Shown in pieces: positions 46,358 to 54,859 of a DNA stretch of 64,000 nt (position 1 is its first letter; every line of letters starts with the position of its first letter). The DNA is taken from NCBI GenBank assembly GCA_002172915.1, contig NHBW01000002.1:74777-138776 (forward strand), read 5' to 3'. Under the pieces are notes generated by a model, which searched no databases, was not told the DNA's origin, and saw nothing but the letters and a program-made list of their open reading frames with translations. Source of the stretch: Hyphomonas sp. TMED17 (lineage in GTDB: Bacteria; Pseudomonadota; Alphaproteobacteria; Caulobacterales; Hyphomonadaceae). The position numbers were made by a program, and so were the translations under genes.

Positions 46358-46419
46358 GACAACACCCGCTGAAATCATTGCCGGTGCGCGGTTAGTGTCT
46401 GTGGCGACAGGGTGTTGTC
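46358..46419. repeat. Long inverted repeat between HupE-like and thiolase-like genes
   Basis: GACAACACCC (46358-46367) and GGGTGTTGTC (46410-46419) are perfect 10-base complements separated by 42 bases, in the 183-base gap between two minus-strand genes. It could end the HupE operon transcript or form a structured leader of the thiolase gene; no T-run follows. Confidence 0.4.
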
Positions 46420-46469
46420 GGCTGCGGTATCGCTTTAAACTGTTGGACGTTGAGCAAAGGTGGCTGTCA

Positions 46470-47447
46470 TCAGGCAATATTGAATAGCCGCTGGATCATC
46501 CAGGCGGCGCCGGCCACGCCGATAAGATAGGCTCCGCCAGTTTGGACATGCCGGAAAAGCCTTGGTAGCAGGCGCGCCAGGATTGCACCGATGATGAGTA
46601 GAACCAGAACGAAGGCCAATTGTCCGATTTCGACACCGATATTGAAGTATAATAGCCCAAGACCGCGCTCATCCTGGGGCAGGCCGGTTTCGCGCAGGGC
46701 TCCGGCAAAACCAAGTCCGTGGATCAGTCCGAAAAGAAATGCGACAAACCAGGGTTTCAGCGATTGCGGTCTTCGTCTGTCTTGCAAATGCTCGAGTGCT
46801 TCGCGAGCCAGGAAGACGAGACTCATGGCAATAATGATCTCAACAGGTGTTTGAGGAATATCAGCATTTGTCAGTACTGATCCGGCCAGCGTCAGCGAGT
46901 GTGCAAGCGTGAACGCGGTGACGGTTAAAGGTAAATGTCGGGCGCGCGTGATCAGGACAAGGCCGATCACGAAAAGAAGATGGTCATAGCCCAGGAGAAT
47001 GTGTTCGACACCAAATCTCAAAAAATCACGATGAGCATCATCGCCGCCTGAGCCCAGCTCGAAAATGTGGTCCGACGGACGCAGTACGGCATGAATGGAT
47101 GGCTCGCCGCTGCGTTTTAAGCGGATAAAGACATCTGTCAGGGTTCGCTCAAGTCCTGCTATTCCCAGCGTGCCGGACTGCAGGTCACAGGCAAGCTGGT
47201 ACCGCTCAATATAGGTCTGGCTGGTCTGACTTATTTCAAGCGCTGAAGCCTGACATGCCTCCGGGAAGACAGGTTCCAGTCTCAGCCGTTTGCCATCGGT
47301 AACCGGTTGCTTCCAGATAATTTTGAATTCAGCCTCATATGTCTGCTCGATGTCGAGATAGGCGGGCTTGACCTCATGCGCTGCTGCCAGTGGCGGTGCA
47401 ATCATCATCAGAACCAGTATCAGGATTGTTCTGACCGCCTCGCTCAC
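46470..47447 (-). CDS. HupE/UreJ_2 family membrane protein
   Basis: A 325-residue inner-membrane protein with a signal peptide (LILVLMMIAPPLAAAHE), an exported domain of about 110 residues and then six or so transmembrane helices. The C-terminal half contains GVEHILLGYDHLLFVIGLVL, AFTLAHSLTLAG and FGLIHGLGFAG, the His-rich signatures of the HupE/UreJ_2 group. The original HupE/UreJ proteins are thought to move nickel or cobalt for hydrogenase and urease, but no such enzymes are here. It overlaps the PpiC gene by four bases (ATGA) and is the last gene of a three-gene operon with DUF3604. Confidence 0.87.
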   Translation of the reverse strand: MSEAVRTILILVLMMIAPPLAAAHEVKPAYLDIEQTYEAEFKIIWKQPVTDGKRLRLEPVFPEACQASALEISQTSQTYIERYQLACDLQSGTLGIAGLERTLTDVFIRLKRSGEPSIHAVLRPSDHIFELGSGGDDAHRDFLRFGVEHILLGYDHLLFVIGLVLITRARHLPLTVTAFTLAHSLTLAGSVLTNADIPQTPVEIIIAMSLVFLAREALEHLQDRRRPQSLKPWFVAFLFGLIHGLGFAGALRETGLPQDERGLGLLYFNIGVEIGQLAFVLVLLIIGAILARLLPRLFRHVQTGGAYLIGVAGAAWMIQRLFNIA

Positions 47448-48268
47448 TCGGGCAGGCCTTCTATTTCGACTTGATAGCGGGCAACAACATCATTGATTGC
47501 GGTTGCATTGGCCTCACGCCGTTTAACATCGATAAAATCGTTGCGGACGACGCTTTTGACCTGTTCAAATGGTGGCAGGCTTGATGCCTCGCGGCCGGTG
47601 ATACGAACCAGATGCTGGCCGAATGCGGATTTGACCGGACCGGTCCAGACCGGGCTGGTTGAAAGGCTTGCGATTTCACCGGCAAAGTCGGTGCCGAACA
47701 GCCGGGCGACTTCGCGGACAGGAATTTTGATATAAGACCGCTGTAGCATGAACGGGTCACCCGTCTGGCGCCAGGCATCGGTATCGTCTGTTCCGAGAGC
47801 TCGCTGGATATTATTGATTGTTTCAGGATCGGATCCGGCGAAAAAAACATGATTGAAAGAGACCGTGTCGGCTGTTCTGAACTTGTCGGGATGGGCTGTA
47901 AACCAGGCTTCAAGTTCGGCATCATCAGGCTGAGCCGGCGCCGCAGAATCTTCGAGAATAAAAGTCATTTTTTGGGCAAGCCGGCGTTCAATGACAGTAT
48001 CACTCTGATCCAGTCCGAGCCGCCGGGCCTCTTTGACGAGGGCCTGTTCGCGAACATGGTTGGTTATCATCGCGGCCAGGCCTTCCGGTGTCGGTTGTGT
48101 GCCGGCCTCAATTGTATAGAGGGCGATCAGCCGTTCGACCTGATCTGTGCTGACATAGATTTTCTCACGGTCTGATTGTGTCAGCCCGGTCAGAAAATGG
48201 TGTCCAGACAATATAATAATTGCGGCAATGAAGAATTGCAGCATCGGGTCTCGGATCAGTTTCGTCAT
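47444..48268 (-). CDS. Membrane-anchored parvulin-type peptidyl-prolyl isomerase
   Basis: A 274-residue protein with an N-terminal membrane anchor (LQFFIAAIIILSGHHFL) and SurA-like helices before a PpiC/parvulin-like domain (SFNHVFFAG, then AFGQHLVRITGRE). Such isomerases assist folding of exported proteins. It starts immediately after the DUF3604 stop and overlaps the HupE start, so its client is probably one of those two. The catalytic parvulin region is divergent in the middle, so activity is not certain. Confidence 0.82.
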   Translation of the reverse strand: MTKLIRDPMLQFFIAAIIILSGHHFLTGLTQSDREKIYVSTDQVERLIALYTIEAGTQPTPEGLAAMITNHVREQALVKEARRLGLDQSDTVIERRLAQKMTFILEDSAAPAQPDDAELEAWFTAHPDKFRTADTVSFNHVFFAGSDPETINNIQRALGTDDTDAWRQTGDPFMLQRSYIKIPVREVARLFGTDFAGEIASLSTSPVWTGPVKSAFGQHLVRITGREASSLPPFEQVKSVVRNDFIDVKRREANATAINDVVARYQVEIEGLPE

Positions 48269-50179
48269 CTACTGGGGAATGCCATACCAGATTGGTGATG
48301 TGTAAGCCCGTTCCTGAATCAGCGGTGCGGTATCCGGACGCGGCGGTGTTCCATTTGCAAGCGCTTCCCAAGTCGACCATCGGCAGGTCGGGTTTTCGAG
48401 AACTCTGACATAATAGGCGGCATCCTGATCGCTTATGAAAGTTGGGTCCTGCCAAACGGTCTTCAGTTCTGCTGCGCCCGATCCAGTCGGCGTACACGTA
48501 GCCATATCTACGCTAGCATCATTGTCCGGGCATCGATAAGTGTCGTCCATTGGCTGGCCTGTTGCGCAGGCGACGTCAAATACTTGTTCGTCATCGGCTG
48601 TGACCTTGATGATTTGCGCGCGTTGCAGCGCGGCAGCATTGGGATCGCGCTGCGCCCAGACTAGAAAGGCGGGTGCGCGGCCGTCACCGGCCAGCTGCCC
48701 GCCCATCGGAACGCTGTTGCTGTAGGCGGCTTGTACAAGGTTGGGATCGGATAGTATCGCACTTTCAAAATCGAAGCCGGCGAAGAAGCGGACGCGCATC
48801 CGCGGTCCCGTCGTCGCATAGGTCTCTTTTCGTCTGAATGCGGCAAATATCGACTCCCGCGTATTTTCCTCGGCCCAGACGCCGGTCAGTCCTGATGCGC
48901 TCCAGCGAGCATAGAAGGCTGTGCTTGGGGAGGTTTCATCAAGCGGTTTGAAGCCGTCCCAGGTTCTGGCACCATTGGGCGGCACGGATCCGCGTAACTC
49001 CGGCGTGCCATCGACAACACCGACTTTCGACCAGAAATCGGCTTCATTATAAGAGCCTGCCACGACATGCGTGTCCGAGGCGCCGACCAGACCGAATTGA
49101 TAGGGATTGAAGCCACTACTTTCCGCCAGTGCAAGACCGGTGCCGTAGGCTTCGCGGACAAAGCCGCCGCTGAGCCTGGTTTTTTCACTGGTTGCAATGA
49201 GGCGGTCATAAATTTCAAAGTTTGCCCATTCGTCATTTGGTGACAGATCGGGGTGGGTTTCGGAAGTGCCTTTCACTTGCGTGACTTCGACAAGTGGTTC
49301 GTTACGCATGCGCTGATCAGCATAGGCAGCGGTCAATGGCATGCCATCAAAGGTTTCGGTTTTGAACATTTGCCCATCTGAGACATTCGAATTGTGGGGT
49401 ATGGAAATTGCGTCCAGCCCCTCTTCTCTCAAACCGTCCATCCAGTCCCATAAATCTTCTGGATTTTGGGAGTCCAAGGCGGAGAAAATTTGAACCGGTG
49501 CCTGATCGGCAAAAAAGACATTGCGGTGCAAATTGCCGGCGCCGAAACCATCCGCGCCCGATCGTGGTTTCGTCGATGTGAATTCGTAACCGGAAAAAGT
49601 TGTGAACCTGCCCGGTTCATAATGGGCTTCGGCGGCAGCAACATTATCAGCCCAGGCTGAATTGCTAACGGCCTGGTCGTAAATTTCCTGGTCACGCTGT
49701 CCGGACCGTATTGTGCCCGCGACGTCGAGAAAGGCTTCACGGACGATATCGAGATCATCCGAGAACATACGCCCGGCTTGGGGGAGGGCATTTAAGCGAT
49801 GCCCCAGCGTATTCATGGCGGGCAGGATGCCGAGATATTCGGCATGATCGGTCACCGCATAGAAATCTAGTGGTCCGCCCGCGATCCGCATATCAAATCC
49901 GAGCGGATGGGGGACATTGTCGCCTTTCGCAAAACGATAGGCGTCATCTGCAGTCCGTCTAACATTGAAAATATAGGCGTCGAAGCTGTTGCGGGTATGA
50001 ATGTGAATATCGCCGAAATAGGCGTTGCGGTCGGGATTATAGTCGATGGCTGCTGCCGGCGTTTCAGCGGTTTGGTTCGGATCAGTGAGATCTGTACTGG
50101 TCTGGTCGGTGGCGGGCTGGCTGCATGCTGCAAATAAAAGGGTAACAGCGGATGCCCCTGCATATGCTAAAGGACGCAT
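48269..50179 (-). CDS. DUF3604 family lipoprotein
   Basis: A 636-residue exported lipoprotein. The signal ends in LFAACS, so the Cys would be lipidated. The DUF3604 region includes NAYFGDIHIHTRNSFDAY with an HxH motif like that of PHP-type metal phosphatases, AVTDHAEYLG, and DTHVVAGSYN near the middle, all possible metal ligands. Function is unknown; the sequence suggests a metal-dependent hydrolase in the envelope. GGGAGA precedes the ATG. It is the first gene of the DUF3604-PpiC-HupE operon. Confidence 0.88.
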   Translation of the reverse strand: MRPLAYAGASAVTLLFAACSQPATDQTSTDLTDPNQTAETPAAAIDYNPDRNAYFGDIHIHTRNSFDAYIFNVRRTADDAYRFAKGDNVPHPLGFDMRIAGGPLDFYAVTDHAEYLGILPAMNTLGHRLNALPQAGRMFSDDLDIVREAFLDVAGTIRSGQRDQEIYDQAVSNSAWADNVAAAEAHYEPGRFTTFSGYEFTSTKPRSGADGFGAGNLHRNVFFADQAPVQIFSALDSQNPEDLWDWMDGLREEGLDAISIPHNSNVSDGQMFKTETFDGMPLTAAYADQRMRNEPLVEVTQVKGTSETHPDLSPNDEWANFEIYDRLIATSEKTRLSGGFVREAYGTGLALAESSGFNPYQFGLVGASDTHVVAGSYNEADFWSKVGVVDGTPELRGSVPPNGARTWDGFKPLDETSPSTAFYARWSASGLTGVWAEENTRESIFAAFRRKETYATTGPRMRVRFFAGFDFESAILSDPNLVQAAYSNSVPMGGQLAGDGRAPAFLVWAQRDPNAAALQRAQIIKVTADDEQVFDVACATGQPMDDTYRCPDNDASVDMATCTPTGSGAAELKTVWQDPTFISDQDAAYYVRVLENPTCRWSTWEALANGTPPRPDTAPLIQERAYTSPIWYGIPQ

Positions 50180-50340
50180 TATTATTCTCCCATATTATTT
50201 TTTTCAATCCTATCAAAGTGGCGGTTTTTTTCTAGGATTTTCTAGATTCAGCCGATCGCGGCGGTGATTGCTCTGTTCCCATTGCTCTCCGTTTAACACA
50301 ATGGTAATGAGCCGCTCGCAGTCTAGTCAGGGAGATCAAT

Positions 50341-51381
50341 ATGGCGCTTCGAGTTGGTGTCGTAGGAGCAACGGGTAATGTTGGACGAGAGCTGTTCAGC
50401 ATTATGGATGAACGCGACTTCCCCGCGGATGAGGTATTTGCCATCGCATCGCGGCGTTCGATCGGGCGCAAGTGCAGCTATGGCGATAAGACGCTGACCT
50501 GCCACGATATTGAACAGTTCGACTTCTCCAAGCTTGATGTTGTTTTGATGTCAGCTGGCGGATCTGTCTCGAAGGAATGGGCGCCGCGTATCGCGGCTGC
50601 AGGCGCGATTGTCATCGATAATTCTTCGGCCTGGCGCATGGATCCCGACGTGCCTCTGGTCGTGCCGGAGGTGAATGGCGAGACGGTGCTGGATTACGGC
50701 AAAAAGAATATCATTGCGAACCCGAATTGTTCGACAGCACAGCTGGTTGTTGCGCTCAAGCCGCTCCACGCCGCTGCCGGTATCAAGCGGGTCGTGGTTT
50801 CGACGTATCAGTCGGTATCGGGCGCGGGTAAGGCGGCCATGGACGAATTATGGACCCAGACCAAGGGTCTATATGTTAATGATACGCCAACGGCACAGGA
50901 GTTTTCCCGCCAGATCGCCTTTAATGTCATTCCCCAGATCGATGTCTTCATGGAGGATGGCTTTACGAAAGAAGAATGGAAGATGCGGGTTGAAACCCAG
51001 AAAATTGTCGACCCGGCGATTGAACTGGTTGCGACATGCGTCCGGGTTCCGGTGTTTGTTGGCCATTCCGAAGCCGTATCGGTCGAGCTGGAAGATCAAT
51101 TAAGCGTCGAAGATGCGCAGGAATTATTCCGCAATGCCGACGGTGTTGTCTTGATTGATAATCCCGAAGAAGACCAGTTTGTAACGCCGGTGGAATGTGC
51201 CGGTGAATGGGCCAGCTATGTCAGTCGCGTCCGGCGCGATCCGACGACGAAGAATGGCCTCTTATTCTGGAATGTTTCCGATAATTTGCGCAAAGGTGCA
51301 GCGCTGAACGCAGTTCAGATTGCAGAGGAACTCATCCGGCGTTCGGTTCTTAAGCCGGCTATCGCATCGGTCCCGGCTTAA
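50341..51381 (+). CDS. asd: Aspartate-semialdehyde dehydrogenase
   Basis: Reduces aspartyl phosphate to aspartate semialdehyde, the second step after LysC toward diaminopimelate, lysine, threonine and methionine. The NADP loop is GVVGATGNVGRELF, the catalytic Cys lies in NPNCSTAQLV, and TYQSVSGAGKAAMDEL and GHSEAVSVELE follow. The 346-residue length is normal for this type. AGGGAGA is well spaced before the ATG. A hairpin-capable CAGTCAGT/ACTGGCTG pair (51456-51476) lies downstream. Confidence 0.96.
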   Translation: MALRVGVVGATGNVGRELFSIMDERDFPADEVFAIASRRSIGRKCSYGDKTLTCHDIEQFDFSKLDVVLMSAGGSVSKEWAPRIAAAGAIVIDNSSAWRMDPDVPLVVPEVNGETVLDYGKKNIIANPNCSTAQLVVALKPLHAAAGIKRVVVSTYQSVSGAGKAAMDELWTQTKGLYVNDTPTAQEFSRQIAFNVIPQIDVFMEDGFTKEEWKMRVETQKIVDPAIELVATCVRVPVFVGHSEAVSVELEDQLSVEDAQELFRNADGVVLIDNPEEDQFVTPVECAGEWASYVSRVRRDPTTKNGLLFWNVSDNLRKGAALNAVQIAEELIRRSVLKPAIASVPA

Positions 51382-51490
51382 TCCTTAAGGCATCTTCTGA
51401 AATAACCGCATTTTTGCACTTGCGCGCGCCGCTTGGATAGGCTTTATGCGGCCTTCAGTCAGTCACCCACTGGCTGGTAAAAATCAGGAC

Positions 51491-51565
51491 GCGGGCGTAG
51501 CTCAGGGGTAGAGCACAACCTTGCCAAGGTTGGGGTCGAGAGTTCGAATCTCTTCGCCCGCTCCA
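51491..51565 (+). tRNA. tRNA-Gly (anticodon GCC)
   Basis: 75 bases including an encoded CCA. The acceptor GCGGGCG (51491-51497) pairs with CGCCCGC (51555-51561); TAGCTCAG marks the D-stem region, GCC is in the anticodon loop CTTGCCAAG, and GTTCGAATC forms the T-loop region. It lies 110 bases after asd. A truncated integrase starts 127 bases downstream, so this tRNA has probably served as an integration site. Confidence 0.96.
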
Positions 51566-51692
51566 GATTTCTTTTTCTCCCAACTGATAAGCTGTTGAAA
51601 AGCAAAGATTTACTTGCTTTTCTTACGCATTCGAATCTTTTTCGCTTCATTTTTGGGCTAGAATATTGCCAGAATTTGGGCCATCAATTGCT

Positions 51693-52052
51693 ATGGCTCG
51701 ACCTCTTGATGGTGATCGATACCTCCGCCCGCGGGCGGGATGGTACTATTACTACCGGCACATTCCGCGCCGGGTTCAACCCTTCTATGAGGGTCAGACA
51801 ATTCGCCTGGCGCTCGGCACGCAATCGCGCGACATCGCCCGCATGCGACGGGATGAATTGGTCGAAGCCGATGACGCCTACTGGGCTCAGCTTAAGCTTT
51901 CCCTTGACCTGGAAAAAGCCGGACAGACCATGGACACCGTTCATGCCCGCAAGCGTTACGAAATCGCCCTTCCAAATCAAGCCCAGAAACACTACACAGA
52001 AACTGGCTGCGCTATAGGGGGCGGGTCAGGTCGTCGTTTTCAGGCGAGTTAG
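51693..52052 (+). pseudogene. Truncated tyrosine-recombinase (phage-type integrase) N-terminal fragment
   Basis: A 119-codon open frame beginning MARPLDGDRYLRPRAG and WYYYYRHIPRRVQPFY. The RLALGTQSRDIARMRRDELVE region is typical of the N-terminal SAM-like/DUF6538 domain of integrases. Similarity ends near residue 100, before the core-binding and catalytic (Arg-His-Arg-Tyr) domains, and the last ~40 bases overlap the convergent superinfection-immunity gene. Position 127 bases past tRNA-Gly is where integrases of tRNA-targeted elements usually sit, so this is a scar of a lost element. Confidence 0.75.
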
Positions 52053-52266
52053 AGCCGCTATTGGGGTTGATAACGACAACGTTCTGGCGGGTGGCGGAAA
52101 ATGACCAGATAAGGGCCCAGATCCATCCGAGCACACTCCAACCAAGCAAGAGGTTGAGAAAGAAAATTGCACCAGCGCTAGGGTGCTCCCTGAACAGCGA
52201 TATGATCCATGGGATCATGTATAAGCAGAATGCTATCGCTAAGGTTGTTAAGGTGTTCTCGTCCAT
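52012..52266 (-). CDS. Superinfection immunity-like membrane protein
   Basis: An 84-residue protein with two transmembrane helices (LAIAFCLYMIPWIISLF and AGAIFFLNLLLGWSVLGWIW). EHPSAGAIFFLNLLLGWSVLGW matches the Imm_superinfect family, named after the T4 Imm protein that blocks DNA injection by related phages, though most bacterial members are uncharacterised. The tail is hydrophilic and ends in NDDLTRPL. It overlaps the truncated integrase by 41 bases and points toward it, consistent with cargo of the lost element. Confidence 0.7.
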   Translation of the reverse strand: MDENTLTTLAIAFCLYMIPWIISLFREHPSAGAIFFLNLLLGWSVLGWIWALIWSFSATRQNVVVINPNSGSNSPENDDLTRPL

Positions 52267-52883
52267 GTGCGCCTTCCCTTATTGACTTGCCACTAAGCTT
52301 GGATGTTTGCGGTGTTGTGTTTGGCCCAATGGCGTGCTGCTCGGATGCCGTTAAGAGCCGAGCTTGATATCCTGTTATTATAAAACATTTTATTGTTTTG
52401 ACAGGGTTCTGCAGACGACAAATTCGCGTCATTCGCAATAGGGTCGGTTTGTTAAAGCGCAAACCAAGCACACTCATATAAGAGCATGCGGGTAGCGCTA
52501 ATGCGTATATTTGTTTCAGGGCCGATCGCCCGGCAACAGACTGTAGAGCAATATCCACGGGCTTCCGGGGCCTTTAGGCTGATGTCGACAACATGCGCGC
52601 TAAACGACTAAACCAAAGTGTTACTGAGGATAGTTGAGTTTAATGATTTGCTGTGCTTGGCTGATATTTCGGATTTTCAACGGGCATTAAAGAGCCGGCT
52701 TTTGTGATGTTGTCTTTCAAATCGGGAAAGGTCCGGATCGTGAACATTATGCTGTATGTGGGGCCAGCTATTGCTTTTCGGGCCATCGAACCTTCTCAAA
52801 CCATACGGACTAAATTTAGAGCTGCTGTCTAACAAGCATGGCTGAAGGGTGCCATCTGTTGCTAGCGAACTGAGGATAAACTA
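52267..52883. other. Gene-poor stretch after the integrase scar
   Basis: About 600 bases of lower GC than the flanks. A 126-codon minus-strand frame (52178-52558) overlaps the immunity gene out of phase and shows no family signal or Shine-Dalgarno. I see no RNA gene or repeat. It is most likely decayed element DNA or the regulatory region of the downstream DUF1214 gene. Confidence 0.5.
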
Positions 52884-53483
52884 ATGAAACTATTTTCCTG
52901 GCTCTTTACAGCCGTTCTAGTTGTTTTGCTCGCCTGTGTTCTTCTCGCCCGCACAATTAGTGCCGGTTTCGGTGCGATGGGAGTGCAGAATGGTGACTGG
53001 GTTACGAATGTCAGCGCCGGGTCTGCGGATGCGGGGGTCATGCTCAGGGCAACCGTCGCGGTAGGTGGATTGCTGGCGTCGACCCGCGAGGATTCGATCT
53101 ATTACCGCCTCAATAATGTGGCGGGTGAGCCGCTACGACTAAATTGTCGCTATCGCATAACCGGCAATGATTATGACGCCGACTGGTGGAGTATCACGGC
53201 CTATGGCTGGGATAATTTTCTCATTCCGAACCGGCTCAAGCGTTATGCTTTCAACAATGAGAATATTTCGCGGCGTGAGGATGGCAGCTGGGTCATTCAC
53301 TTGTCTGCCGAGGAGCAGTCTGAAAACTGGTTGCCCACGGGTCCTGCCGGTGCACCGGCGTGGCGCCAGGTCACCAACTATGATTTTGACCTTTTATTAC
53401 GTCTATACACGCCCGGCCGTGCCTATATTGAGACACCTGTCTCGGCGCCGTTGCCTAAGGTTACTCTGGAGGGATGTTCATGA
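52884..53483 (+). CDS. DUF1214 domain membrane-anchored protein
   Basis: A 199-residue protein with one N-terminal transmembrane or signal helix (LFTAVLVVLLACVLLARTI). The rest matches the DUF1214 domain: EDSIYYRLNNVAGEPLRLNCRYRI, WWSITAYGWDNFLIPN and RREDGSWVIHLSAEEQ, and near the C-terminus LLLRLYTPG. Two conserved Cys pairs may be present. Function unknown. GAGGAT precedes the ATG; the stop overlaps the DUF1254 start (ATGA). Confidence 0.85.
   Translation: MKLFSWLFTAVLVVLLACVLLARTISAGFGAMGVQNGDWVTNVSAGSADAGVMLRATVAVGGLLASTREDSIYYRLNNVAGEPLRLNCRYRITGNDYDADWWSITAYGWDNFLIPNRLKRYAFNNENISRREDGSWVIHLSAEEQSENWLPTGPAGAPAWRQVTNYDFDLLLRLYTPGRAYIETPVSAPLPKVTLEGCS
53468..53473 (+). promoter_or_regulatory. 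Ribosome binding site deciding the DUF1254 start
   Basis: GGAGGG lies immediately before an ATG at 53474 (no spacing) and 6 bases before the ATG at 53480, which also overlaps the upstream stop; 53480 is therefore preferred. Confidence 0.65.
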
Positions 53484-54010
53484 AATTTCTAAGCTGGTGT
53501 CTTGGTGTTTTCGTTAGTGCATGGGCCGGCCAGTATGTCCTGGCATTCTTTCTGCCCAATATCATCATGGAGGCGCTCTATCAGCGGGGCGGTGACGCAA
53601 ATAGCTATAATTCCATGGTCGTTGCACCGAGTCCGGACGAGACAGCGCGCAGCGTGGTGCGCCCCAGTCCGGACTTGTCATATGCGAGCTGCATATACAA
53701 TCTCGGCGCGGGTCCTTTGCGTATCGAAGCGCCGGTTCCTGAGCGCTACTGGTCGATGCAATTCTACCAAATGAATACCGATAATTATGGTGGTATTACT
53801 AATCAGCGCGATGAGCAGAATCGTGTCGGCACGATTGTGAATGTTACTCTGATCGGGCCAGACAGTAATCCTGCGGATTATTCCGGCGAGGTTGTGCAGT
53901 CACCGACGCAGAGAGGCATTGTGTTGCTTCGTAGCTCGAATATTGGCGATGATCGTGAGTCCGAGGACGCACTCGTGCAAAGCCGGTGCGGCCCGGTGGT
54001 TGCCGGATAA
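53480..54010 (+). CDS. DUF1254 domain membrane-anchored protein
   Basis: A 176-residue protein with an N-terminal hydrophobic helix (WCLGVFVSAWAGQYVLAFFL). DUF1254-like stretches are PSPDLSYASCIYNLGAGPL and RYWSMQFYQMNTDNYGGITNQ. In many bacteria DUF1254 and DUF1214 are joined in one polypeptide; here they are separate, overlapping genes in the order DUF1214-DUF1254. They may assemble as one envelope complex. Function is unknown. Confidence 0.83.
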   Translation: MKFLSWCLGVFVSAWAGQYVLAFFLPNIIMEALYQRGGDANSYNSMVVAPSPDETARSVVRPSPDLSYASCIYNLGAGPLRIEAPVPERYWSMQFYQMNTDNYGGITNQRDEQNRVGTIVNVTLIGPDSNPADYSGEVVQSPTQRGIVLLRSSNIGDDRESEDALVQSRCGPVVAG

Positions 54011-54058
54011 GATCAGACCGGTTGAGCCACGGGATAAGTCAAAGCGGCCGGTCTCTTA

Positions 54059-54598
54059 TCAGGTGTGAGGTGATGGCGAGGGAGATCGCCGCATTACGAT
54101 GTCCCGCTGCAATTCCTGTCCGATCAAAAAATCGTGTTGGGAAAACGCTTCAAAACCGAAATGCTCGTAAAACGCTATGGCATCTTGGTTATGTTCCCAT
54201 ACTCCGAGCCAGACCCGGTCGACTATAAGTTTTGTCGCAACCTGTAGGGCATGCAGCATCAGAATTTTCCCAATTCCCCTACCTTTGGCGTGACGCCGTA
54301 CATAGAGCCTTTCGATTTCGAGCGCATTTGCATAATCGGGTTTGGTTTGAGCTGACCCGTGATTAAGCTTCAGATAAGCGAGAATTTCGGTATTGCGTCT
54401 GGCAAAAAAGAACATCGAATACGGATTTGCCAGTTCTGCCGCGAGGCGCTCTGTGCTGAAGGCAGTTGATAAATAGGCCGCCAGATTTTCGGGGCGGGTT
54501 GCATTTGGAAACGTATCGGAAAACGTGTCCTTTGCGACCGACTGAAGCTTAACGAGGTCTTTGGCTGCAACAGGCTCAATTTGAAAATTCTGCGTCAT
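54059..54598 (-). CDS. GNAT family N-acetyltransferase
   Basis: A 179-residue GNAT enzyme. The acetyl-CoA motif A is RRHAKGRGIGKILM, with LEIERLYV before it and WLGVWEHNQDAIAFYEHFGF as motif B. The closest resemblance is to PaiA-like polyamine or spermidine acetyltransferases, but the substrate is not readable. The Shine-Dalgarno is weak. It converges with DUF1254 across 48 bases. Confidence 0.87.
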   Translation of the reverse strand: MTQNFQIEPVAAKDLVKLQSVAKDTFSDTFPNATRPENLAAYLSTAFSTERLAAELANPYSMFFFARRNTEILAYLKLNHGSAQTKPDYANALEIERLYVRRHAKGRGIGKILMLHALQVATKLIVDRVWLGVWEHNQDAIAFYEHFGFEAFSQHDFLIGQELQRDIVMRRSPSPSPHT

Positions 54599-54859
54599 GT
54601 CGAGAGTATGGCTAAGCGTACCGGGTTGAGTTTCTGGTTAATTGGGAAGTCAGACGGCATGGCAGTCCAAACCGTCCAATGGCGCTGGAGGCGGCATCAA
54701 GGTGACGAAAAATCCTGATAAAATCCGTTCCGTCGCAATCAAAGTGTCGATGGCGTATCCTGCCGGTACTTGCAGCAATGGCCAGTGACCAGATGGGCTG
54801 TGCCGGGACGCGTGCAATTGTTTCATTAGCAGCGGCGCCATTTTGATTGGAACAAGATA

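Noticed and set aside
52178-52558. A 126-codon minus-strand frame near the integrase scar
   Set aside because: It overlaps the immunity-like gene out of phase, shows no domain and no Shine-Dalgarno.
54650-54841. A 63-codon minus-strand frame before the LCM-type methyltransferase
   Set aside because: Short, low-complexity in places, no family similarity; treated as intergenic.
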